A DNA stretch of 64,000 nt from Selenomonas sputigena_A (GCF_051603425.1 NZ_CP194411.1:1984001-2048000); one strand, 5' to 3'; positions 18,101-26,035 are shown, counted from the first letter of the stretch. Program-made: numbers and translations. Notes: a model not told the origin generated them from the sequence alone.

Positions 18101-18851
18101 GCGTACAGGCGCTCCTTTGCCTGCTTCGGAAGAAAAGGAGCATGTGGAAAAAATTCTTTCATGGCGCTATGCAGAGCGGGGCGTTGCCGATGTGCCTGCG
18201 AAGCTTTCTGTCACGGAATTGAAGCGCCGTTTTGCCGCTGAGGAGGCAGCGGAGGATTCCTATAGGGAGCCTCATGGGGCGATTCGTGAAACAGAAACAT
18301 TTGCTTTTAAAAGGCCGAATTTCGTGCAGAAAAAGGAAAAACTTTCCCCGAGCGAATACGGTACCCTCATGCATACAGTCCTGCAGCACGTTGATCTTGC
18401 AGGCGATCTGAGTGAAAAAGGCATTGAGGCGCAGCTGGAAACAATGGCGCAAAAGGAGATCTTGCTGCCTGAGCAGATAAAATCCGTCGACAGCAGAGCC
18501 ATAGAGGATTTTTTTGCCCAGTCGTTGGGGGCGGAAATGAAAAAGGCGAACCGCCTCTGGCGGGAACTGCCCTTCAGCCGCATGGTTGAAGCCAGGCGCT
18601 TTTATCCCGATGCCGAGCCGGAGGCGCGCATTTTCCTTCAGGGCATCATCGACGTGCTTTTCGAGCGGGCAGACGGAAAACTGACGCTTCTCGACTATAA
18701 GACCGACAGAAATACTCGTCCGGATGTGGTACGCAAAAAATATCAGCAACAGATTGATCTCTACGCCGAAGCTGTTGCAGCGATTTTTGGCCGCGCACCG
18801 GAGGAGCGGTATCTCTATCTCCTGCACAACGGGGCAGTCGTATCTCTTTGA
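15108..18851 (+). CDS. addA: Helicase-exonuclease AddAB, subunit AddA
   Basis: 1247 residues. A UvrD-type helicase: Walker A AAAGSGKT near residue 30, VDEYQDTN near 400, MTIHKSKGLEFP near 810. It is joined to a C-terminal RecB-family nuclease with LLDYKTDR near 1195. AddA supplies 3'-5' translocation and one nuclease site. ATG 15108 follows AAAGGAGG inside the end of addB. Residues about 530-560 form an acidic low-complexity insert (repeated ETKE and EEGEEAEE) within the 2A/2B region, probably a disordered loop. The gene ends 51 nt before the convergent TPS transporter remnant. Confidence 0.97.
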   Translation: MAEGRIWSKRQEEAITESGKNLLVAAAAGSGKTSVLVERIIRRILSGKADVDKLLVVTFTNAAAAEMRERIGAALEEKIKDGVDIGRLERQMALLSNASISTLHSFCQTIIRRNFAAIDLDPKFRLANEQEMKILQRETLETLFEEKYEAQQKDFLSFVETYGSERGDEAAYHMVLSLYTFSCSQPFPELWLDGVAARFDLPEGTRLLDTPWGEAALEDCRLTFLSCLDAIKPLVGEASSLGWESCVPTLEADEEMLQNALDCLARKDWEGMRQLLPPQTKFKMLRFPRGLDDSEKDAIKKTREAVKNKINQMTAMYFHSSEAVLLEDLRALSPVASALVALVREFSAAFQAAKKEKRLVDFNDLEHFALAVLCREDAPKGELRPSAAALALQEKYEEVMVDEYQDTNGVQEAILSLIRREDNFFVVGDVKQSIYRFRMTDPTLFLKKYTEYPTLGEKYHRVVLAENYRSRAGILAAVNWIFSQVMVPESMELAYDKNAALYPAAKFPETKGENLSGATELYLIERDSEDENREEAQETKETKESADAARDGEEEGEEAEEMEGFALEAAFIAQYVRSLVESGKLVADKEGYRPLHWRDIVILLRAVSGKADVLMEKLRDADVPAYAVLSEGYFEAMEVRVMLAALAVIDNERQDIPLAAVLHSPLVGLSASELAELRLIAPEEDLFGALLIANRAEVKLPEELRAKAAAFRHRLSEWRRLAWRVSVSELIWQIYRDTGYYDYVGGMNGGLLRQANLRMLCDRARDYEQTSFRGLFRFLRYIEELKKRETDLSTARTLGESEDVVRIMTIHKSKGLEFPVVIVADLGKGFNVKDAEGDLLMHRELGIGLYRVEKERSLRYSTLSHEAVSACLRKESKAEELRVLYVAMTRAKEKLILVGSVKKLAARAEKWCAHTALAERQLPAYVPLEAKNLLDWVATAVARHADGAPIRELTEINGIEAVSLGEDDSHWDVRIVPASSIRKVQPAFEEDDEIFASLRTGAPLPASEEKEHVEKILSWRYAERGVADVPAKLSVTELKRRFAAEEAAEDSYREPHGAIRETETFAFKRPNFVQKKEKLSPSEYGTLMHTVLQHVDLAGDLSEKGIEAQLETMAQKEILLPEQIKSVDSRAIEDFFAQSLGAEMKKANRLWRELPFSRMVEARRFYPDAEPEARIFLQGIIDVLFERADGKLTLLDYKTDRNTRPDVVRKKYQQQIDLYAEAVAAIFGRAPEERYLYLLHNGAVVSL

Positions 18852-18902
18852 CGCATTAGCGCCCATGCCTTGCATGACGGGGGATTGCCTCGTGACATAT
18901 CC

Positions 18903-20594
18903 TCATATTTTCAGCTCCAGAGAAAACCCGCTGTGCCAACGCGGGATGCGCATCCCGGCAGGATACGAAAGCGCTCGCCCGATGTACCAATCATAGTGCA
19001 GGCAGCCGGCGATCTCACCGCGAAGCCCCAAGGCTGCGCCGATCAGGCTGTGCCCCAGAAGATCCTCCGTATTCAGCCCGTAAACTGCGCCGGCATCCAG
19101 TGCCAGATAGATTTCACTGTGCCAGCGAGGTATGGCGCCGGACAATTCATTGCGAAGATACCAGCCGCTTTCCCCCAGCAAGGAATCTTCCCCGTCGAAA
19201 CCGCGGACGGTGTAACGGTTCCCGATATTCAGCATATCCGCGCCATAGAGATGCGTTTCCCCCGGCGTCCACTGCCCATGCAGGGACATGGTGTATACCG
19301 CCGGACGATGCGCCAGCGAAAACGTTTTTCGATAATCGATATCGAGAAGCAGCATGTGATATTTTGCTGTCGGGGATCCCTCCCAGGGAGAATCCGCCTT
19401 GGCGCCGAACAGGACAGGCAGACCCCGTCGGCAGGCCAAGCGTGTGTAAAGCACGGCCTCCGGCAAGTAGTTCCGCTGATAAAAGGCCAGCTCCAACGCA
19501 GCCAGATGGATGTCCTGCGTACCGATTTCCACATCATTGATATAGCCGTGGGAATTGCGCTTTCGGACGGAGATTTCCATGCCGGTCTTCCTCGACTGCG
19601 TTCTTTCCAGCACATGATTCCAAGCGAGGCGCAGGAAGTTGGAATTCCCATGGTGCATGAAGCTGTTTCCCGTGTAGGCGGATTCAATCCATTGATGATA
19701 TTTGCTCTGGCTATAAGAAAGCGTCAGTGTATTCATACCGGCCGGAATGGAATAATAGAGGCTCCAGCTCGGATTTCCCCGACGGTAGCCGTCAAATTCC
19801 GCATCCCGGTTCACGCTGACCTGCAAGATGTCGTTGGCATTTGCCGGCTGCTCGAAGGTCAGCGAGAGACCCAGCTGCAGCTTTCCTGTGCTCTTCAGCC
19901 CGGAATCGTCAAAAAAGAGGGAACCGTAAACGGGACGGTGCTGCAGGATCGTCAGTTCCACATCCGACATCCCCGCCTCATCGGAAGGGAGCAAGCGCAT
20001 GGTGACATCCTGTGAGGCGAGGCGCTTCATCTTCTCCAATCCCTGCTCCAGAAGGCGGAGGTTCAAAATATCTCCCTGCCCGATGGGGAAGGCATTGTCG
20101 TAATTCACATGCGCACTTTCCTTGCCATAAACGAAGCCGCGCAGGCGTCCCGCCTGCAGAACGAGGCGCAGCGTCCCCTGCGAGAGATTCTGCTCCGGGA
20201 TGACGACGCGGCTCGTCACATAGCCGCGTTCCAGCAAATCCCGGTTAAGCTCACGCACCAGGCGGTTGATCGCGGCAAGATCCATATCCCGGTCTTCTCT
20301 TTGCCGGAGATGTTCCTGCAGCCAGGGAAATGCTTCTGCCTCGCCTTCCATCTCGATTCTTTGGATATGGAAAACGGCTCCCTTGCCTTCGGCAGCGGTC
20401 TCCGGCTCCTGCACCGGCGTCTCGATTTCCAGCCGCGGCGGATGCAGTCGCCTTTACCTTTCCAGTTCAGCCTCCCGGGCTTCATCGATCTGGCTCTGCC
20501 GCATGCCTGCATCGGGCGCTGTGGCCTGAACGGATGGAGCAAAAAGACCCGTGAGGAGCAGGAGCATTATCCCTACATATTGTTTTGTCTGCAT
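18903..20594 (-). pseudogene. Two-partner secretion outer-membrane transporter (FhaC/ShlB/CdiB type), nonsense-interrupted
   Basis: The frame from ATG 20594 (GAGGAAG ribosome site) encodes a signal peptide cleaved near VQA-TAP, then a Gln/Glu/Arg-rich linker, and meets an in-frame TAA at 20454-20456 (codon 47). Beyond it the same frame continues for over 500 codons: POTRA region (about 20380-20100), then a 16-strand-type barrel with the conserved loop motif TVRGF and a terminal Phe-rich strand ending in LELKI. CAA to TAA is the simplest change, since the linker is Gln-rich in this family. Without read-through or restart at GTG 20414 (no signal peptide), no working transporter is made. The protein would have exported the exoprotein at 22664-24392. 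Confidence 0.88.
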
Positions 20595-20924
20595 GTTCTT
20601 CCTCACATTTCCCGGACAGCAGCCTTATTCATCGAAGTCGTCGTCATCATGAAAAAAGCTTGTGTCAAAACATACGAAAATGTACATAACGAATCTGTTT
20701 TTCCAGCTGCAAAGCCGTATTTTTCAAACCCTAACGAGTGTTTTTGCTGTGCGAAGGTTGCGTAATGATCTTCCAATCCAAATGAGCAGACCTATACAGC
20801 TTAAGGTGATAAAAACTTACACAATCGTCTATACTTTACCCAAAACGCGTACATTAACTTAGTACCTCCTGATAACATTTCCATACGACAAGACCTTCTC
20901 TATGAAAGTAGGTAAAGTCATCGT
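20595..20924 (-). pseudogene. Gap of 330 nt with a possible broken small membrane protein gene
   Basis: Between the transporter and the second immunity gene is AT-rich DNA. On the minus strand AGGAGG (20865-20870) precedes ATG 20854, which opens a 17-codon frame (MYAFWVKYRRLCKFLSP). One base further in phase, a hydrophobic stretch (FITLSCIGLLIWIG) followed by basic residues runs to a stop at 20724. A one-base shift in the T5 run near 20812 would join them into a protein of about 43 residues with one membrane segment. It could be the remains of a small membrane protein or chance. Nothing else is seen in this gap. Confidence 0.3.
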
Positions 20925-21440
20925 CTAAAATGGACTGTATTTTGGAAGGCTTGAATTTACCGAATATCTTTCCAGTCCTTTCTGCATAAGGAGAGGATTA
21001 CCTTCCAGATCATCTTCATGAGTGAAGACGATTGTCCATTGCAATGTTTTATCTGTGATATAAATATCCTCCGGGAAAAATTCCAGATGATCCAATAACA
21101 GATTATAGTCGAGTTCTATCACATCTTTCTTGCCGAATTTCCAGTAATCTTTTATGAAGATTCTATCCCTGGAATTATTATCCCAGAAAACTACTACTTG
21201 CTTCAGGAATTTACGATATCCCTCGATCTGATCTTCATTAATAAAAGAAGGCGATTTTAGGACATCCCATAAATATCCCACATAGCACAGTCCATCCGAA
21301 AATTCCTCTACCGTTTCAATGTTGTTCTTATAGTATTCACTGCTGGTATTTATGTACTTTTCTATATAACGATTTCGGTATGCTTCTGCTTCTTCTTTGC
21401 TTAATATACGGATATGTTTTTTAAAATTTTCCAGTTCCAA
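20925..21440 (-). CDS. Putative immunity protein of a contact-dependent toxin cassette
   Basis: 171 residues, soluble, acidic, rich in Tyr/Trp/Phe, with no signal or membrane segment. It is AT-rich compared with the surrounding chromosome, which suggests transfer. It begins at TTG 21440 inside the last codons of a pretoxin/toxin remnant and lies in a TPS island; this toxin-then-overlapping-small-gene order is the usual one for toxin/immunity pairs. AGGAGG lies 12 nt before the TTG. I do not recognise the family by motif. The immunity role is inferred from position, size and composition. Confidence 0.5.
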   Translation of the reverse strand: MELENFKKHIRILSKEEAEAYRNRYIEKYINTSSEYYKNNIETVEEFSDGLCYVGYLWDVLKSPSFINEDQIEGYRKFLKQVVVFWDNNSRDRIFIKDYWKFGKKDVIELDYNLLLDHLEFFPEDIYITDKTLQWTIVFTHEDDLEGNPLLMQKGLERYSVNSSLPKYSPF

Positions 21441-21741
21441 TTTCTCGGATAACCTCCTGTATTCTTATCGTTCCTTTTCTTCCATCTTGCGTAATGATAG
21501 CGTAGAAAGCAGCTTCGGCTCCCGTGCGCGCGTCGCCTCCCAGGAGTTTTCCCGCTGCGCCGCTGACCAGCATGCCTGCCAGCAGTTGGAGGTTGTCGTC
21601 AGGGATTTTAGAGATTTCCTTGGCGAAGATGTCTTGCGCGGCACTCCCGGCAGCTCCCGCCAGGAAGCGCCCGGGATGTGGCTTTTCCGGCATGACCCTC
21701 TATGGTTTTTTGGCCTGAACCAATGTCATGTATAGCTTATT
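21421..21741 (-). pseudogene. Remnant of a CdiA/FhaB-type pretoxin and toxin tail (orphan cassette)
   Basis: The frame after ATG 21693 reads about 60 residues rich in Ala/Gly (AGSAAQDIFAKE, GMLVSGAAGKLLGGDA, GAEAAFY), which resembles the pretoxin end of TPS exoproteins. Then come some 27 residues that would be the last bit of a toxin. The same frame continues upstream (ENKLYMTLVQAKKP) but is cut by TAG at 21700-21702, three codons before the ATG. Its stop overlaps the putative immunity gene at 20925-21440. It has no secretion domain of its own, so it fits an orphan cassette that once followed the main toxin gene and has since lost most of its toxin. Confidence 0.55.
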
Positions 21742-21747
21742 TTCGGT

Positions 21748-22674
21748 TTACAGTATTTGCAGCAAGTCTGTCGGCCAACATATAGTCCAAAAAATCGGTG
21801 GTTCTGCCACAAAGAAGAACGCTTGCGCCAATGTCGATCTTTCTTGCTTCTCTTTTGGCTCTTTTTGGAGGATCGCTGGCACCCTTATCGAGGTGCTTGA
21901 ATAATCATATTGGTTAAGAGCTCTAGCCGCCCCAGGCAAATCTATATGAAGGTATTCCTGCATATAGAGAACAATTTGCGTCAATGCAGCTTTCTCTGGC
22001 TCTTCCTCTATATGTGCCACTCGCATTTTCAGATACAGCAAAATTCTATCATACGGACCATAGTATTCAATATGCTTCAATTCCTTGGCCACCTCGGGAA
22101 ATTTTCTATACGCCGCACGTTCCTCCGGAGTCAATTCTTCCTCATGGTTAATAATTTTTGCGCCCCTCCATTTCGCCTCTTGGGCATAGTTATATGTGCG
22201 CAACATTATATTCGCCTTTTCCCTTTGCGTGAGCGGTGCCATATTTTCCCTCTCAGGAAATTCTATGTTGTTCTCTATGTCTTGTACATCCCGATCTGTC
22301 AAATCCTCCTTATAAAAAATTTTTCTTTTGTGATACAAATCTATAATCCAGAAACCACGTTGATTCAATACACAAAGATGCTCTCCGATTCGTGCATAAC
22401 TTTTTGCATAGTCGAGGGAATATCTTCGATGTGTTTTGTTGCTGAACTCATAAAGATGCCCCTCCAGTTTATAAGGCTCCGGTTCCCCAAATCCCTGAAA
22501 CTGATATGCTTCCAATGAATAATCACTGGGAAATATTTCCTGTATTGTTTCTGTATCATGGAACATCCCCCACAGAAGCCATAGAAAAAGGCTCATGTAA
22601 AATAAAAGGAAACCCAACGCAACACATATTGCCAATATGTTATTTTTCAAACATAACGATATGTTATTTCCCAA
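21748..22674 (-). CDS. Membrane-anchored putative immunity protein
   Basis: 308 codons starting at ATG 22674, overlapping the end of the toxin-like tail by 11 nt. One strong membrane segment lies at about residues 13-36 (ILAICVALGFLLFYMSLFLW); the remainder is charged and helical. Start-stop overlap with a toxin tail and AT-rich composition point to an immunity protein; a membrane anchor fits a toxin acting at the inner membrane or entering through it. The last 50 residues look odd (ending FWTICWPTDLLQIL). Another frame from about 21907 to its TAA gives a more natural ending (ASVLLCGRTTDFLDYMLADR), so a one-base frameshift near 21905 is likely. Confidence 0.5.
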   Translation of the reverse strand: MGNNISLCLKNNILAICVALGFLLFYMSLFLWLLWGMFHDTETIQEIFPSDYSLEAYQFQGFGEPEPYKLEGHLYEFSNKTHRRYSLDYAKSYARIGEHLCVLNQRGFWIIDLYHKRKIFYKEDLTDRDVQDIENNIEFPERENMAPLTQREKANIMLRTYNYAQEAKWRGAKIINHEEELTPEERAAYRKFPEVAKELKHIEYYGPYDRILLYLKMRVAHIEEEPEKAALTQIVLYMQEYLHIDLPGAARALNQYDYSSTSIRVPAILQKEPKEKQERSTLAQAFFFVAEPPIFWTICWPTDLLQIL

Positions 22675-23140
22675 GATTTTTCGCCTCTAACTTTTCCCGC
22701 AATTCTTTCAAATTTTTTTCATTATATTCCGTTTGAAACTCCATATCTATCTTATACGGGCGTAAATGTCCCACTTTTTCCTGTAAATATGCTGTATTAT
22801 TTACGATGGTACGAGAAATATGACCTGCTGTACTCAGTATATCGCCTTTCCATTCAATCGATGTCCACAATTCAAAGTTATATATATCTTTTCCAGACCC
22901 AGCCACTGTGACACATCCATCCTTCCCAATAGTTATATCAAACGTGCTTGTATACCTGCCTAATGACAGGCACTCTTCCCGTGTTCCATTTCCATATGGA
23001 GAAACCCCGATCTGTACAGTAGCAGTGCTTCTTCCTGATTTGTACATTTCTTCAACCGTCCTTGCTATGGCATTTTGAAAATCAACTTCTTTCGTAATCA
23101 TATGCGACACATCTGAATCTTTGCCGAAATATGGCGGCTT
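22664..23140 (-). other. AT-rich toxin-like C-terminal module of the TPS exoprotein
   Basis: About 155 codons (from PPYFGKDSDV to the stop at 22664) in a frame offset by one base from the exoprotein frame. The join falls in an A5 run (plus-strand T run 23139-23143). The module contains segments such as ITKEVDFQNAIARTVEEMYK and TSIEWKGDILSTAG, and has a sharply lower GC content than the exoprotein part. It is immediately followed by an overlapping gene for a putative immunity protein. I recognise no nuclease, ADP-ribosyl or deaminase motif. A restart at ATG 23101 (145 codons) is conceivable but has no good ribosome site. Confidence 0.5.
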
Positions 23141-24392
23141 TTTGCTCGCCGAGCTTTTTGTCGATGGCATCGACTTCGGCTTTCTGTGCGTCGTAGGCGC
23201 GGGCGGCGGCTTCGATGCCTTGCTCGTAGGCCGCAATCTGGCTCTTCGTCTTGAAGGCGGTGACGTCCACGTCATGGGCGTCCTGCAGAGCTCTGGCTTT
23301 TTCGTCGAGGATGTCCTGCGCGGCCTTCCTCTCTTGTTCGAGTGCCGCATTCTTTTGGTTGCGAACCTTTTGGGCCTGGATGCTGACTCGCTCACCGTAG
23401 ATGCGGCCGCCGTCGTGGTTTTCCAGAGTGCCTGCATGGATCGCGATGCCTTTCCCCGTGGTGATGAGGCCTTCGTTGTCGAGGGTTTCGGCTTCGATGG
23501 CTGCCGTGCCCTGGCTCTGGACGCTGCCGGCGACACGGAGCTGCCCGTCGCTCGAAAGGGAGACGGCTTCGGTGGCGGAGAGCTTGCCTTCGACGTTGAC
23601 GCCGAGCCCCTTGCCGGTGCCGATGAGTTGGATGCGCCCGGCGTACATGCCGCCGACGGCAGCGACGTCGAGGGTGGGCAGGGCTTCGTCTCCGGCGAGG
23701 CGGGTGATGCTGCCGTCCGCGTAGCCGATCTCGTTGGCACCGGCCTTGATGCTTGCCTGCTTCGCCCAGATGCCGGCGTTGACGGCGACGGCACGGGCGA
23801 GGATGTCGACGCTTTCGGCGCCTCTTGCGTCGAGGCCTTTGCCTTCGATGGCGACAGCGCCTTGCTCCACGCGCAGGGCGTCAAGGCCGGCCGCGTCGTA
23901 GCGGGGGCGGCCGGTCGTCAGGACGGCGCGGGTGGTGTTGAGAAAGCCGCCGCCGTTGACGGTGATGCCGTTGGGATTGGCGATGACGACGTCGGCGCGG
24001 TGGCCGGCGACTTCGAGGAAGCCGTTGAGTGTGCTCGGGCGGCTGCCCACGACTTCGTTGACAATGACGGAGGCGGGACGGGAGGCGAGGTTCCGGTTGC
24101 CGGAGATGTAGCCGGCCAGCTCGGTCTTGGACTAGGCGAAGGAGTTGTTGAGGATGGCGCCTTTTTCTGTGACGCTGAAGCTGTCGTACTGGTTGCGCGA
24201 GACGCCTCCGGCGCTCGGCGCGGCGATCTGGATGAGCGGCGTATGGTTCGCCGTCTCCGTGACGGTCGGCTTCTCGCCCGCCGGTGCAGCCTGGGCCGCC
24301 TCGATCTCCGCCGCCTGGGCTGCGGGCTGCAGGGTAAGGAGTCCCAGCGTGAGTCAGGCTGTGATCTTCTGTGCCAGTTCTTTCTTCTTCAT
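22664..24392 (-). pseudogene. TPS exoprotein (FhaB/CdiA-like), broken by two stops and one frameshift
   Basis: ATG 24392 opens a signal peptide that hits TGA at 24354-24356 (codon 13). The frame then resumes with the remaining signal, the TPS domain (ILNNSFA), TAG at 24132-24134, and continues with SKTELAGYISGN, ADVVIANPNGITVNGGGF and hemagglutinin-like strand repeats to about 23140. There it loses frame and stops at 23082. The Asn-Pro-Asn-Gly segment is a hallmark of TPS secretion domains. Restoring the two codons (CAG for TAG is the natural reading) and removing one A at 23139-23143 yields a continuous protein of about 575 residues, far shorter than usual FhaB/CdiA proteins. Its transporter gene (18903-20594) is also interrupted. 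Confidence 0.85.
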
Positions 24393-24561
24393 CAATCCCG
24401 TCGCTTCCTTTCCGACCAAGCTGTATATCCTAGCATTTGTTCATCTGTTTTTTCATCGAACGATATATCAAATATATTCGTAGGTTTTTATTGCTATTTC
24501 GATAGGGAAATATTTTCACCTGTTAGATAACGGAAGTGTTGGGCATATTTTACATTCCCGG

Positions 24562-24617
24562 GGAACAAAAAGAAGAACGAAGGAGCAGCGGGGCTTCTTC
24601 GTTCTTCTTTTTGTTCC
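24562..24617. terminator. Long perfect inverted repeat, bidirectional terminator
   Basis: A perfect 21-bp inverted repeat (24562-24582 and 24597-24617) with a 14-nt loop. Each arm carries an A- or T-run, so it can terminate from either side. It lies 13 nt past the stop of the small minus-strand gene and separates it from the TPS island. Confidence 0.8.
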
Positions 24618-24629
24618 ATATTACGAGCC

Positions 24630-24860
24630 TCAGCAGGAGTTTTTTCCAAGCCTCGGATGTACGGCGGGGCGCAGGCTGCGCACGCGGATGAGGCGCAGCG
24701 CTTCGGCAAGATCTACATCGTCGCGCAGGCTGCCTGCTTCGTAGATGCATAGGGGCGAGGCGACGCCGATTTCGCTGGCGGGCATGTAGACGTATTCACC
24801 GTTTTCCGCATCGCCGAAGATGACGCCGGACTTCAATTCGGATTCAACGAGGGTTGGCAT
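24630..24860 (-). CDS. Small protein of unknown function downstream of corA
   Basis: 76 residues starting at ATG 24860, which lies 6 nt after AAGGAG; a longer in-frame start at 24893 would overlap corA and has no such site. The protein has no membrane segment. It contains an acidic central part (FGDAENGEYVYMPASEI) and a basic C-terminus (LIRVRSLRPAVHPRLGK). It is co-directional with corA and begins 12 nt after the corA stop, so the two are probably one transcript, ended by the inverted repeat at 24562-24617. I do not recognise it. Confidence 0.55.
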   Translation of the reverse strand: MPTLVESELKSGVIFGDAENGEYVYMPASEIGVASPLCIYEAGSLRDDVDLAEALRLIRVRSLRPAVHPRLGKNSC

Positions 24861-24871
24861 GATGTTCTCCT

Positions 24872-25825
24872 TCAAAACATATTTTTTCGCCATAATATAT
24901 AGGAGGAAGCTGCTGCGATGACGGCAGCGAGTATGGCGATGTAGAGGAAGGCCGTTGTGTCGTCGGACAGGGGCACAGGCACGTTCATGCCGAAGAAGCT
25001 CGAGATCACCGTCGGTATGGCGAGGATGATCGTCATGGCGGCGAGGAATTTCATCACGAGGTTCTGATTGTTGGAGATGATGGACGAGAATGTATCGGCC
25101 ATGCGTGCGAGAATCTTGCTGTAGAGCTCGACCATCTCGCGGGCCTGTTTGTTTTCGATGATGACATCTTCGAGCAGATCTTCATCTTCTTCATAAATCT
25201 TGATGATGGGATTGATTCCTTGGTTGGAGCGCAGACGCAGCAGCTTGTCGAGAACGGCTCCGTTGGAGCGCAGGGCTGCGCTGAAGTAGGTCAGGCCTTT
25301 TTGCAGCTCCAGGAGGCGCAGGATATCGCTGTTTTCCATCGAGCGGCGCAGATTCAGCTCGATTTCGTCCGAGTGCTTGCTGATTTGCCGCAGGTAGCGC
25401 AGATAAAAGGTCGCCGATTTGTAAAGAATCTGGAAGAGGAAGCGTGTCCTCTTGAAGGTGCGGAAGAGCTTTGCCGTGTTTTCATTGAATTCCGATAACA
25501 CAGGCGTATCTTCCAGGCAAACGGTAATAAAGTAATCATCCGTGAGGATGATGGCGAGCGGAAGCGTATCGTAGCTGTCCTGGCCGCGCATGACGGGGAC
25601 GTTCGTCAGAACCATGACGGAATTGTCCTCGACATCCGTGTGGGAACGCTCTTCATCGTCCAATGCGGAACGAAGGAAGTCGGGTTCGACTTCCGTGAGG
25701 TTGCTGACGACCTTGAGCTCGTAGGGCGTGGGGTCGATGATGTTGATCCAGGCGCCTTTTTCAAGCGTTTTCAGCGTAAGCGCCTGCAGGGGCCCGCTCT
25801 CCAGGGATTTGAATATCTTGAGCAT
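24872..25825 (-). CDS. corA: CorA-family magnesium/divalent cation transporter
   Basis: 317 residues. CorA forms pentameric Mg2+ channels in the inner membrane. The soluble N-terminal domain (about residues 1-250) with long helices is followed by two membrane helices at the C-terminus. The diagnostic GMN motif is present in FFGMNVP at the end of the first helix. ATG 25825 has an AAAGGAG site. A likely promoter lies 182 nt upstream on the minus strand (26007-26035), leaving an unusually long leader for a transporter gene. Cation preference (Mg, Co or Ni) cannot be told from the sequence. Confidence 0.93.
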   Translation of the reverse strand: MLKIFKSLESGPLQALTLKTLEKGAWINIIDPTPYELKVVSNLTEVEPDFLRSALDDEERSHTDVEDNSVMVLTNVPVMRGQDSYDTLPLAIILTDDYFITVCLEDTPVLSEFNENTAKLFRTFKRTRFLFQILYKSATFYLRYLRQISKHSDEIELNLRRSMENSDILRLLELQKGLTYFSAALRSNGAVLDKLLRLRSNQGINPIIKIYEEDEDLLEDVIIENKQAREMVELYSKILARMADTFSSIISNNQNLVMKFLAAMTIILAIPTVISSFFGMNVPVPLSDDTTAFLYIAILAAVIAAASSYILWRKNMF

Positions 25826-26006
25826 GCTGCTGGAGTCTCCTTTCGCGGGAACTCCGATTCGCTATGCATCGATCAGCGGTCAGACACAGTGAGAAAAGGG
25901 GAGCGCCCGTCATTATTTTTTGTGCATGTTTTGCAACTGGGGTAATCGCCGTCCATTTCCTCACCAACCTTCCCATATATCTAAGGATGCAATAAAGCCC
26001 TTCCCA
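25826..26006 (-). promoter_or_regulatory. Long structured 5' leader of corA
   Basis: About 175 nt separate the likely transcription start from the corA ATG. The RNA can close a long-range helix (GTGAGGAAA with TTTTCTCAC, one G-U) enclosing smaller hairpins including GTTGCA/TGCAC and GGGCGCTCCC. The length and the transporter suggest ion control, but the conserved M-box start (GGUGAGGCUCC) is only partly present, so I do not call a known riboswitch. No gene is seen in 25826-26310. Confidence 0.4.
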
Positions 26007-26035
26007 ATCTTACTCCACGACAGCCCTTTCGTCAA
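26007..26035 (-). promoter_or_regulatory. Promoter for corA
   Basis: On the minus strand TTGACG (26030-26035), 17-nt spacer, TAAGAT (26007-26012). Confidence 0.6.

Noticed and set aside
20454..24356. Reassignment of TAG, TGA or TAA to explain the TPS island stops
   Set aside because: Ordinary genes in the window end with TAG (zinc-ribbon gene, hsp20), TGA and TAA, and the lesions are confined to the island; decay is simpler.
23121..24530. Plus-strand frame of 469 codons opposite the TPS exoprotein gene
   Set aside because: Gly/Val/Asp-rich shadow of the repetitive exoprotein on the other strand, without ribosome site or motif; the minus strand carries the TPS domain signature.
25826..26006. 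M-box magnesium riboswitch in the corA leader
   Set aside because: Only GGTGAGG is shared; the following conserved blocks of the ykoK consensus are absent by eye.
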